64,000 nucleotides of DNA, from the NCBI GenBank assembly GCA_037013685.1, contig CM072886.1:59822933-59886932 (forward strand), read 5' to 3'. Origin of the DNA: Acridotheres tristis. Taxonomy: Eukaryota > Chordata > Aves > Passeriformes > Sturnidae. The notes below the pieces were generated by a model. That model searched no databases, was not told where the DNA came from, and worked only from the letters and a program-made list of their open reading frames with translations. Below, in pieces: positions 27,401 through 39,730 of the stretch (position 1 is its first letter; each line of letters starts with the position of its first letter). Made by a program: the position numbers and the translations under genes.

Positions 27401-30400
27401 CTAACACAGCCTAGCTGCTGTGGTCAGGGGTTCTGGACAGTCAAAGCTCCTCCTAGAGATGAGGAGGTTGCAAATACCTTTTTTTTACTATGAACTCCTT
27501 TCTTTGCTTGCTTTATGTATCTAAAGCTACACAAAATGCACTGCATGTGCTTTCAATCAAAGGTTCTAGTGATAAACTGATTTCCCAGCAGGTGCTTGAG
27601 GATTGTTACGATTGACTTTGTGAATTTAGCAGAACAGAAATTATTAACACAAACCAAAGGAAGACAGCAATACTTGATGACCCGCTGTTTCATTGGCATT
27701 CACTTTTAAGTACTGATGGTGGTCTTAAATTTACCTTTTATAAACAGAAACTCTGAGTGAGCCATTCAGAAGGAAACAGAATAATGAATTAAACAAAAGC
27801 TTGGCATGATTGCATCAGAAAGCTGGATAAATCAATCTTCCAAACTTTGCATTGTTCAGATAGAAATATCACGTTCCAACCTGTAGCTTTAAGGTAAGAC
27901 AGCTCTAGTCCTATCTTTTATCCTCCCTACCCCTAAAATAACACTGAAGTTCTTTACCACATAGGTTTAATTAAATTAAAACCACTCTGCACTGAACAGT
28001 CATGCTTAGTCAATGCTGACAGATTTTCCCATACTACATTGCATGTAGTATACCAGATTTCATCACTGAATAAAACTATTAGTTAATATCCCAAAGAGTA
28101 TTTGAAGGACATCATGGGCTAATGCATATTTGTACTTCACAGTGTCTCAACATTCTAAGCTTAACATCTGTTTCCTGTTGTTTTTTATAAATATATATAT
28201 GTATTTATTTTTCTCTAAAGTGCTTTGCATTAATAGGTATAATTACATATTTCAGTCAGAAGAAAAAACAATCTAGAATTTTATTTCCATCTGGAAACAA
28301 TAAATGAACAACGTTTTGAAACTACATCACCATGAAAGAAACTTTCTGTCTTTCATCACGACTGAAATGGCTGATTGCCTTTTCTCACTATTCCCTGGAA
28401 TCTGATAATGTGTCTATGAATGAAGGGATGCACTACACAAAAATGAAATTTCATATAGGAACTAAAAGGTCAAAAAGTAGCACAATTTGTTTTAAACTGA
28501 CTCTAAAAAAACAGGCGTCATCTATATTTGGAAAATAACAATGTATGTGAAACATCCTTTAGGATACTGATCACATATGAAATATTTTTTCCAGTCTTTA
28601 GCAGCTGAAGTACATTAGAACACAAGGCACATTACCAGAAAGATTTCTATCTAGTCAGTATATTTTATCCTAGCAATTACAATGCACAAATTTAACCACC
28701 TAACCAGAAAATCACACCTCCTGTTTGCAATGACACCATGTGCAACCACAGAAAATTGCAGAGACAATAAACATCAATATCTGTGCATCTCTATGTCAGT
28801 ACCAGCAAACTGTTCAGACAGCGATTTTTCCCCCTTACCTAAACCAGGCAAAAATCCAAGTATTTGAATTCTGTCTCATGTCTGAGTCACGATAATGTGA
28901 ATAGCTTGCTTGCTAGCAAAAGGATTTTGTCCTCTGCCAGTAGTGAAGCCCAAAGAAACCCTTGTCCATATGGAAACATGACAAAAGGGCATTCCCTCAA
29001 AACTTCATCCCTTTGTGGCAGGTATTAGCTTGGGATATGTCACGAGGGGTGTCTGCTGACTGTTGTCATTCAGAAGCTGAATGGTGCCACCACCAGCACA
29101 GTCTGGATGAAAATCAAGTGGCTGTGGCCCAGTTTATGAATTCCTCTGCTGCAGTGCAGCTCAGGAACAGATGTGATCTTGTGATGCAGGCACAGGAATG
29201 ATGACACAGTTATGATCCAGTCTGGAAAGCCCGCAGCAGTTTTGTTAAAACAAATGAACAGGGAACTCCCCTGCTCAATTCCCACCCCCTGTGAGTAACG
29301 GGGCTGCAAAAAACTAAGAGCACGTGGGATGTCCCTGAGGACACTGGTTGGAAGGCAATGCCTCTCCCTCACCTGTGTATGAACTGGGGGAGATGTTCTG
29401 AAGCCACATAATGGGCAAGCTTAGTGGCAACCCCTACCCCACATAATATGACATGACATGCTCAGGTCTTTATCCCGTTACTTGCATAAAGGGAGGTCAC
29501 ACTGGAACAGTTAGAAGCCCATGCAATTCTAGCCAATGTAATTTGAACCTTAAAATCAAATCTTTGGGTTGCCAGATGGAGGGCAAAAATCTGTTTTGTC
29601 ATATGGGAAAAATGCCTTCTACATTACCACTGGTATTAGCTCAGGCCACCCTTGGAAGTGGATATAAACCAGACTGCAAGCTGTGATTTGCTGATAGGAA
29701 AACTAGCCCTGAGAGCCACATGCTCAGCCCTAGCTGTTCCCAGCTGTTCTCCTAGGTGTGGGATCTCTCTACTGTTTCCAACCTCAGAAAACTGACAAAC
29801 CATAGCTAGCTAAGCAACGTCTTCCTCCCTCACAGCTTAATATGTATTAAGCCTAATCTCTTAGAAAAGCAAACCATGCCACACCAAAACCACTTAACAT
29901 GCCTTCAAGAGCTTGCCACATCTTCCTTTATAAAACAAGAACACAAGCTAACTCAAGTTCCTGTACAAGCAGTGATATTCAGGTAATATCACAATACAGT
30001 AACTGCATTTCACAGTCCAAGGCTTCAGCTGAAATTTGTCACATCTCTTCCCATGAGTCAGTGCACAAAAGAAACACACAGCACCAAATACACTAGGCAC
30101 CTGATTTGTACACACAAAAATATCAACTCTTCTCCTATTCTATTAACAAGTGGACATGGTTCTTTCCAAGATTATACATGGTTATACCCAAGAATAAAAA
30201 GAAACTTCTTGCACACTACCATTAACTCCCACAGTACCATTAAGCTATCTTAAACCTTGGTTCCTGAAATTCTTCAGAATAAACAATCTGGCATCCCTAG
30301 CACAATTTGTTTCCAATATTAAAGCAGGACTGACTTTACAGTGGGTAAAAACGTTGAGCATCAGCATCTCCATTGGGTGGATTGCTTATTACTCCACCTG

Positions 30401-33320
30401 TGATGAGCCATGAGCTCCAGTACATCTGAATCTCTACCTCACTAAAACACAGCTGATTCAGTGACACCTTCAGCATTAATACCACACTAATTTCTGTGCA
30501 CCATGCAGGAAAATGCTTCAGTGCTTTCAAAGATGAGAACTGTTATTGTTGCTGCTGCAGCCATCATTGCAATCCTAAAGAGCATTTGTGGAGCTTCAGA
30601 GTGCTGTTTGTCCAGTTCCAAAAATTGATTCACTTTAAGGTAAAGTGTACATTTCATTAATGGTTAGAGCAATGGTTTAATGACTTAAAACCAGCCAACC
30701 AAAGAGCTAATACGAATTCCTTGTGAAATTATTAATTCTGACATGCAATAAAATAGACTTTTTTTTTTTTGTTTTCTCTATGGTCCTCTCTAATTTCTCA
30801 TCATTAAACACTCCTCAAATGAAATATTTTTTTTCCAGAAGGGAAGGAATATTCCTTTTTTTCAATATGTATTAGAAACACATATTGGGAAGGTCCCTAA
30901 AAATGTGATTTATTGCAACAGCACATTGCTACTTTAAATAACTCTCTATCTCAATCATACTTTATGCTAATAAAACCATGAAAATTAATTAAAGCATAGT
31001 GAGGCACACACAATAGGCAAGTACGATTGTCACACTACCTTTTTGTCTTCAGAAAGCTGAATGAGTGAAATGAATTGCTAGTTTCACCCATACTATGAAT
31101 TTGTTCTCCAGCTCAAAAAGAGAATCCCATAGGATAGAAAAGAATTGATGGTTTCTGCTCAGAAGGAAGACATAGAATGAATTGCACACCCCTCCAGAGT
31201 ACATCTGTACCAAGGCAAGGCAGTGCCAGGAAGCCTCTCTATTGTTTCCCATCATTTCAAACAAGCAAGTATGATATCTAAAATAGCAACTGCTTTAGCA
31301 GGTTCCAGTGGAAGGAAAATAGTGGAAGGTTTTAATCAAAACTTAAACCTTTAGGCAAATACTATCACTTTCTTTTGTGAGCTGACCTAAATTTCACAGT
31401 AAAACAGAATAAAATATTCCAAACCATAATGACGAGATTTATATCATAGAATTTACATTCTCCAGTAACCCTTGCACATTTAACAGAGCTAAACCAATTG
31501 AATTCAGAGAATGAGAAGAGATTTTACATCTTTTCCTCAATTAACAGTGGTACAACAACCCAAAGCAAATATTATGGTGCAGTTTTATTAAAGTTTCTAG
31601 AACACAATGTATTTTCTTCTTCTCATTTTTAAATAAAATCTTCACCTCAAGAAAATCAACCTTTTTTTAAACAAATGCCAAAGCCTAACGAAGCAAGCAG
31701 TCTTACTGAAGATTATGTAGATGATGCTGCAAAGCACAGGGAATGTGACAGCTCATCTATCAAAGAAAACAAAAGGGTTTATGCATCTAAACTAAATAAA
31801 AGCTTTTGAAATATCATGGAGAGTAGTTGGTAGAACTCTACTTGTTATAATATAAATAACAAGGAAAGTGAGATGTTATTTGTTGAACAATGAAGGCAGA
31901 AATATTAAAAGAAGATGGCACAGTTTGTTATGCAAGCTCTGTGTTTGACAATAGCTTCTACCTCAATGCCTTGAAGCACATGGAAACTGATAAAAATCCT
32001 ACTTTTATTTAGCAGAAATGCACTATCCCATATATGCATTTCCTATTCTTTGAACATATTGCTCAATTACTGGTGATTTTTATTTTCTGCTAGTAATTCA
32101 CCAAAAGTAAGCTCCAGCTCCAAAGGACTGCTGGGATGAAACAGTATTGTAAGTAATTGACAGACAGCCTGACACTCAGCACAAGATTGAGTGTGGATCT
32201 GTCTGCATTTAAATACTCTTCATTCTCAGGCAGTCTAACAAGCAACAGCAACATTCACATGAGCAAATCATAATTAAGGTACAGCTAATATGCACAGATT
32301 TAACTGGTCAAGCAGTGTGCTACTTAATGTTAACCCCTTTTTGCACTACCAACTTTTATTCACAGATTATTAAATATAGAAGAGCACTGGATGCATGCAT
32401 AAAATATTCTGTCTTGATGGAAGACTGAATTTTGCATAAATAAAGCCAGTTTTTTATATATCTCAAAACATTTTTTCTGTTATAAAGAAAATGAGCTTCA
32501 TTCCCAACACCACAAATATTCCCTTCCATGTTGTCTGGAAGGACACCTTTATTGTTCAAAGTTCCCAATTTGTTATGGTTTTTGAGAGAACCCAAGATTC
32601 ACAAATACAGCATAAAACCTTCAGGAAGAGTAAAATGAGTTCTTATTTTGACATTTATTAAGCCAAATCATATTCTACCAGTTGGAAACGAACATGTCAC
32701 CAGGCATTTACAGATGTTAGGATCTGCTGTGTATGAGATGTTAAAATTCTAGATTAAATAGTGTGACAAAATGTATCCCAAAGCACAGCAGAGATTCATC
32801 CATTTCCCAAGTCCATAATATGAAAAAATACAGTGATTCTGGGGTGAGCTCATGTTCCCATGACACCATGTCTTAAGGAGAAATTTCAAGGAAATGTGCT
32901 GTATTTGAAAACCCCAAATAAAAAGAACGCTTTGAGAGGAAGAGCAGGAGAGACAGACTATTTTAGTACTAAAAAATAAAAAGCAAGAATACACAGATTA
33001 AGCAAAGGTGCACATACAGCTTTCACAGGACAAATAAGCATTTAACGTAATAACGAACTAAATAGTAAACATCCCTTCATACCTCACCTTTTTTTTTTTT
33101 CTCTCCAGAGGATGGAGGCAATTGCCCCATCCTCCTCCCTTTAGTATCTGAGGTTCCTTTCAATTATACTGCTAGCAAAACAGACACAGTTTGCATAGAG
33201 ACAACTTTGTAATTACAGCAAGAAAAAGTTGCATGGTCCACCGAGTACAAAACACTACAAAACTCACAGTAATAAGAAGTCAGGGGCTTAACTATTCATT
33301 TCTTTAAATGTATGCTGCAG

Positions 33321-33339
33321 TTTTCTTTTTTTTTTTTTT
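33321..33339. repeat. Poly-T run
   Basis: T run of about 19 bases with one C interruption. Confidence 0.8.
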
Positions 33340-36165
33340 GGTCAAATCAACAGATTTTTAATTGGCACTTTCAAAAGCAGCAGTCTATGAAAATGACAAA
33401 AAATAATAGTAGAAACAAAGCAAATACATGCCCTAAAGTCCTTTCAATTCTTGAAATTATGCTGCCCTTTTATTTGCCATTGAGGAATGTGTGCATATTA
33501 TTCCCTTTTTAAACACATTTCAAATCAGCTTACACTCGAGGTTATTCAAAACTTGATCTTATGCTCAAAAACGCTTGGTGCACTCAGAGGAAAAAAAGGA
33601 CAACAGAGAAAAAAGAAAAGTGAATTAGTAATTTTACTGTAATACTGTAATAATTTCCTATGTGCTGTGTCAGGGCACATTTGAGGGAGCCATCTGTAGG
33701 GTATCAGCTTCAATGAGGTTAAGGAACATAAACACCGAGCTGACACTAAAAATCAAAGCAAAAGAGCAAAGGAATACTACTGCGACTCATGGTACACTTG
33801 GCACACCTTCTGCATTTCAAGACTCTGCTGCCATGCAGACTCCATCTCAATGGCTGTTGTATCACTCAAATGTCCTGAATTAATAACGGAGATACAGCCC
33901 ACAGATGGCATATAGTATGGTTTGAGACAGACTCATTTTGACAGGTGACAAAGACGACTACTCATCTAGTCATGTGAAATTAAGCACTTACGGGAATGGC
34001 AGGTGTGAACTGCCTCCTTTATACAGATTTGGAAGCATCCCATCACTCACACAAAGTGCCATACTAAAATCCCAGACAACTCTGGGATTATGTTAAATCC
34101 ACAAAGGAGGCAAGCTAAGGCTGAGATGCGAGTCCCTGCCCTTTTACAGCCTGGATGATCTAGAGTCCCTCATGATTTGGATGGAGTCCCAGATACTTAA
34201 AAAGAAAATTAAGTTTAAACCTAAGGAAAAGTGAAATATAGTCAAGGCAAAACTAGTATCTAACACTGTGCCATGAACATTAATTTCAAGATGCTATACA
34301 TTTTGCCTCATTTTTTACTTTTCAGACTAATCCCCATTCATCATTTATCTACTACCATTGCTTTTATGGATTTTTCCCAAACCTCCCTCTCCATCAGTCA
34401 CTAGAAGTGGATGTTAAACACTGTCTCACCAAAGCACTGGCGAGTAGCTTCATAATGTAACTGGGGAAAAAAATGCCTGGAGGTTACCTCTAAAGCAGGG
34501 TGTGTTCCTTATCTACTTTTGCTACATGTTGATACCATGGAGTGATAAAATCTTTGACATCTGGCAGTGTGTGTAATTAGAGCAGCAGCTCTGTGCAAAG
34601 ACATATGGGCAAGAACATATAGGGTAACCACACACACGTACACTCCCTTGCAGGTTTTTCTAGGATTATATAATGGATTCTAACACTAACTTTCTCCTTC
34701 ACATTATATAGAACAAAAAAAAATTCTGAGGCAAATTATTTTTCCCTGGCCATAGTCCATGTCAGTTTATTAAAATTTTCTTCTATGTAGATAAAATCCC
34801 AAGTTTTCCTCAACGTCATGTTGCATCAATATTTTAAGATAGGACTGACACTGGGCAAGGGTGTATCTCAAAATCTCAGTTAGAGATCAACCTTGAAATA
34901 AGCAAGCTGTATGCTTCATGATGTATCCATTCAAACAGACTGCTGAGACTGTGAGAGCACTTTGGAAAATGCAATACTACTTTCATTGCTTGGCCAGGTT
35001 TTCTCTGAGAGGAAAACTAAGGATGTCTCCTGCAGGTAAACCAAACTCCAACTTCTTTCTCAGTCTTAGTACCACGACCAAGCGTTGAAGTCTCCGACCT
35101 TCAGTTTCTTTAAACACACCAAATAATCCTCTCTGTCATAACCTCATGCTGGAGAAGTCCTGCCAAGATTTGCTGCATTCACTTTAATGTGCCCACTGAA
35201 ATTTCAGCAGTGACATTTTCAAGTGCAGCTTCCCATGCTCCCTTCACAGCCAATGTTTGTTCAGTATGGGTTGAATTTTGTAATGGACAAACTAAATTAG
35301 CTTCCAAGGAAATGAGAGCAGTACCCATACTCCAGGTTCACCGTGAATGTACTCCAAGCCCTGGGTGGGAACAGGGATTCAAACTAATGAAATGTCTGTG
35401 AAACAGCTTTGGGTCACGGGTAGTGGGAAAGTTTGATTAAGAGAATTACATTTATTTTGAAGTAAAGACTCCAAAATGCAGATGAATTTAGATAGAGTGG
35501 CTTCACTACCAAATTCAGTGTTTTCCTCATCTGCTCTTAATACTTCATACTATGAAGTAGTGTAAACACAGACATCATCTGTGGCTAAAGGAAACAGCAG
35601 ATTAAAAATGTAGTACTTTAGATTATACCCTGAATAATTATGATAAAGGCTCTTTTTGCAATGATGGAGCTTAGTATCCAGCATGCCAAAAAGGGTTTAA
35701 TATTTTGCATGACTATAAAACATTGCATGGTTCCAAACATATCTTTCTTTTTAGACAAGGCCCAAGTGAACGCAGAATTTATAATCTGAAAACACGTATC
35801 TGTTTCTCATCCCAAGACTATTCATGTTACACAAGGCACTACTACCACCATATTTACTGAATAAAAAACTAAAGTACTAAATTGTAAGATCACACAACAC
35901 AAGCGTAGTAAGGATTTTTATGAGATTAACAGCATCCTCTGACAGCAGTACTCAAAGGTACTGGCTATGTTATTTTAAATCATATGAAAACCTAAACTGA
36001 CCCCCCACCTTAAACAAACTTGAGTTTGAATGGCCACTGGCCCAGGCCCCCAGATCTACCAAACCTTAAGGCTAAGAGCCTTAATGTCCATTAAGAGAGC
36101 TCACAGATTTCCTTTGCCCCCTCCTCTGCTCTAATCCCACCACTCCTGACCCAAGGGAAGTTGTC

Positions 36166-36183
36166 TTCCTCCTCCTCCTCCTC
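36166..36183. repeat. Short CTC trinucleotide repeat
   Basis: Five to six CTC/CCT units within a pyrimidine-rich stretch of relatively high GC (about 36115-36190). Confidence 0.8.
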
Positions 36184-37381
36184 TCCTTGTGCTGGCCTCC
36201 ACCAGTGGAACAGCAAAGCTCCTAGCTACCACTTTTTAGTGGAGACTATGAAACATTCCAAGATACCGAGGCAGATGATACAGTCTCACCTGTAGGTAAG
36301 CTCCAATAAATATGGAAGAAAAGTAAACGAATCAAAATTATTGCTTTTAGGCTGACACTCTAGGGAAGCTCTGTCCAGATCTCAAAATTAATTTCTACAT
36401 TTAGAAGACTACTTTTGCTCATTGCCACATATCATTTCAAAAGCGAAACAAACCCCTGCTGAGCAGTTGCATGTGTACAATTGTATGCCACTGCCAAAAA
36501 TGTCTGATTTTTTAAAAAGATACGTGAAGGGAATGACTTTATCCTTTGTGTTGCATACAAAAACAAGATTAGTACTCTTTAACAGGTAAATTTTTTTTCA
36601 CAGAAAGCCAAGCAACATAATAATTAGATAGATGACTTCTAACAAAATAAATTAATAAAATGCTGCACCTTTTAAAACAACTAATGAAAGATGTTTGCAA
36701 TGAATAACACATCTCCATAGCTTTCTTAGGAGATAACAGATTTACATCTGGATTTTATCCTAATCAATTGACATGAGGGTTAATCAGCTTCTCACTTAAC
36801 TTTGTTTTTTTAAACAAATTACAGTTTTACCCTTTCCTCAACTGGAAAGTTAAAAGTATGTTGCTCATAAAAAGTTTATTTTGTTTGGTGAAAATGTATA
36901 CAGGAGACAGCTTATATTCCTCAGTGATCCTTCAGAGAAAAGCCTGGTAAGCTTGGAAGATGAGATTAGACAGAAATGCAGAAAGCAAAAAAAACCCAAA
37001 ATTCCTAATTTAGTTTGAGTAATCAGCAAAATTATGTCATCAAATTTCAAGATCAGAAATTCTTGGTCACATGTGAAACATAGAAATGTGACTAAATAAT
37101 CCTTAGAAAAATCATATAAACTGAAAATGGTATGAAGCACTGAAGAGGGTCAGCAACATCAGATGTGACTGAACAAAAAGAGTGGTGCACACAAACACAT
37201 TTTCTGCACAGCAGCATTGAAGACACATATGTTCAATAGGCTTCCATGAATTCCTCTCCCTTTGCCATGACACCTAAAGATCCATTTTGAAAGACGTAAG
37301 AGTACTTTTCCTAAATATGAGTCAGGTATAAAAATAAGTCCTACCTACAGCACCTTCTGGAAAATTTTGAAACGGGAATGT

Positions 37382-37436
37382 AACATAATTACATAAATTT
37401 ACATAACATAAATAAACATAATAACATAAATTTACA
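37382..37436. repeat. AT-rich local duplication
   Basis: The 13-mer acataaatttaca occurs at 37391-37403 and again at 37424-37436, with further ACATAA units between the copies. It resembles a small decayed tandem repeat. Confidence 0.75.
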
Positions 37437-38880
37437 GATTTGTGACATGCTCACACTTACTATGATTGAAGGAAAGCAACATTCTTTCCACTTTTCTTGG
37501 ATTATATCAAGAGTGCCCTTTACCTCAGCAGAGCAGTTTGTTATTTACAGCAACTAGTTTTTCTATTTTTTTTAAAGCCTTTAGAGCACTCATACAATGA
37601 CCAACAGTGACAAAAGCAGCAGTCTATGCTAAAACACTTTTAATAAAGTGAATTAAAAATTAAAGCAAAGGAACTAACTGAGAAAATTGCTAAAAGCTTG
37701 ATTTGCTTTTGTATAAGATGCTGAAGAATGTTAAATTTTTTAAAAAAATTAAAAATAAGAAAAGCTTATGGCAGATATGGGAGTCCTAGACACAATGCAA
37801 AGTTCTCAAAAACACCACCACACCACTTCCTAAAGGCTCCTATTCAGTGTGCTGAGTTAAAACTCTCTTAGTGAAGCATATGCTAAACCAAAGAATAAAA
37901 TAACAATTCCAGGAAATTTGTTGCATCTTTCTGCAGTTCAAATTCTTTAGCTGGTGAAATGAAAACCTTCTTATTCCTACCAAGATGAGATTCCTCTAGC
38001 CCACATGCTCCAACAATATGCAAAGGTGCAGTTACAGCACTCTGATGAGAAAATATTGTCCTTGACATCTTAAGCAAACAAGTGCAACTATTAATGTTAT
38101 CTTATCTTTGGGAAAGTAGCATGGATACCAGCTACTTATCTGGGTATTACACATGCACACGGTTACAAAATTTACCTTCAACTACATCATTCCCTCTTTT
38201 TTCCTCCTCTTTACAGTTATGTTCATTCTAAGGACACTTCCTACGAATTTCAATAAATTAATTTGGTGACAGGACCCATCAAAACCAACTTACATTTCAG
38301 AAGAAACTCTCACTTCCTCCTCTGCATGAGTAGGCTACTCTTTCAAATTCACACTGTTACATACCTCTAATTTCATTGAACTGCTTTGTTACACTTATTT
38401 TAAGCACAGATATACACATACATTTCTATTTCTTATCATGGAAGCTCTAAATACACTAAAAATAGGATAATGGATGCATCACTGAGTGAGAACACCATAT
38501 AGTATTTCTGGAAATATTTGTCTGAGGTGCAGCAGGATGAAAAATTCAATCCCATAGTCCATCACTTGCAAATGACATTTCCTTTGGTTTTTGGAAACAC
38601 TAGACATACACACAAATGAACATCACTACAATAAAGTCCTACATGTCAGAAATCTCAGCAATATTATAATTCCAAAATTACTTGAGTACCTTATTATCTC
38701 AATAACTTACTGTGTCAGGCAAATGGCTTAACACTGCTAGTCTAATTTTGTAAATGTATTTTCAGTCTATTATGTTTTTAAGCTACTGCTTAAAATGAAA
38801 GACACTTCACACAAGGTTCCATGCTGACTCACTCAATGAATGTCCATGTCGGCATATAAATGATTCCTTTTCTTCCTTAC

Positions 38881-39047
38881 CTCCAGATGCTCTAAAATAT
38901 AGGGAGGGTTTGTCATGCCAAGCCTCAGCATAGCTCCCTCAGGAATAACTTCAACCAGCTTCCACAGAAGCGTGGGGAGGTCTGTGCCAATGTCTCTGCC
39001 ATAAGCCCCTGTGTCTTCACTGGTCAGCCATATCTCACAAACACCCT
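38881..39047 (-). CDS. CDKAL1: CDKAL1 internal exon (radical-SAM domain, upstream of the two)
   Basis: Read on the minus strand, these 167 bases give the end of a split Glu codon followed by 55 residues. The peptide starts [20 protein letters not shown] and ends [11 protein letters not shown], which I recognise as vertebrate CDKAL1 (roughly human residues 248-303, from memory). CDKAL1 is a radical-SAM/TRAM methylthiotransferase, anchored in the ER membrane by its C-terminal tail, that converts t6A37 to ms2t6A37 in tRNA-Lys(UUU). The [12 protein letters not shown] stretch is the family-typical strand of the radical-SAM barrel just after the Cys cluster; the cluster itself lies on an exon not found here. 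Splicing supports the call. A pyrimidine-rich acceptor ending TTCACAG lies at 39048 upward and a GTAAGG donor at 38880 downward. The exon begins in phase 1 and ends in phase 0, matching the next exon. There are no stops or frameshifts. The identity is very likely correct. Confidence 0.97.
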
Positions 39048-39219
39048 CTGTGAATAAAAGAAAGAGATAATTAACAAATCTGTTTTAGAGCTGTTTATTT
39101 TATCATACAGCTGCTCACTCTTTTAAATGCAGTATTTCACATGGCTATTATGCAGCCAGACTGGGTATTCAATTGCAAAGGGGAGGGAAGGAGAAGGAAG
39201 GCTTATCCCATGGGTAGCA

Positions 39220-39730
39220 GTGGGTTATTAAGTTCATTTTATGAGCACAAGAGTGCTACAACAATGCTGTAAATTATCATTGCTGTGGAGTGATTAACAT
39301 TCACAGCCAATGACTAATTCCGTGCTGCCTCTACAGCAAGTCAGACAAGTTTAATACTCTGTTTTATTTTTTGAGCCTAATTCATTAAACACCGCAAGAG
39401 ACATCACCCAAGCAGAGTTTGCACTAATGGTTATTACAGTAGTTAGCTTATTAACTGGTAAGCTTCCAGTGAGCAAAACCAGCTGTAAAACACTGAAATT
39501 AACATTCCTCCTGAAGTAACTATTAAAACCTTGTATTCTTTAAATTACACAATTAGCAATGCAATATTAAGGTCGTATTGAAAAGGTTAGTGACCACTGT
39601 ACGACTAAGTGATAACACAGGAAAACCTGTTTCCTGGCAGTTAATGCTTCATTTTCCATCAATCAGAGCCTTAGGAAGTAGTGCATTTGATTTATATTGT
39701 AAATAGCAACCTTGAACACTGATATTTGGT
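39220..39730. promoter_or_regulatory. Possible conserved non-coding stretch just upstream of the CDKAL1 exon
   Basis: About 500 bases of repeat-free, balanced-complexity sequence begin about 170 bases beyond the exon edge. They include GTGATTAACATT, CCAATGACTAATTCC, ATTAACTGG and CACAATTAGCAATGC motifs. The texture resembles conserved non-coding DNA, but no coding frame or known element is visible. Confidence 0.25.

Larger units (their letters stand above)
24428..38880 (-). other. CDKAL1: Complete CDKAL1 intron (14,453 bp)
   Basis: This is the intron between the two recognised exons. It has a U2-type GTAAGG donor at its high-coordinate end and a TTAG acceptor behind a T-rich tract at its low-coordinate end. 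No further exon is expected because the flanking codons join without a gap. I see no recognisable full repeat family in it. Minor features are A- or T-runs at 26431-26442, 30759-30770, 33089-33100 and 33321-33339, a CTC repeat near 36166 and a short AT-rich duplication near 37391. A stretch of higher GC lies at about 29.0-29.7 kb. Short open frames here show no family resemblance. Confidence 0.93.
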
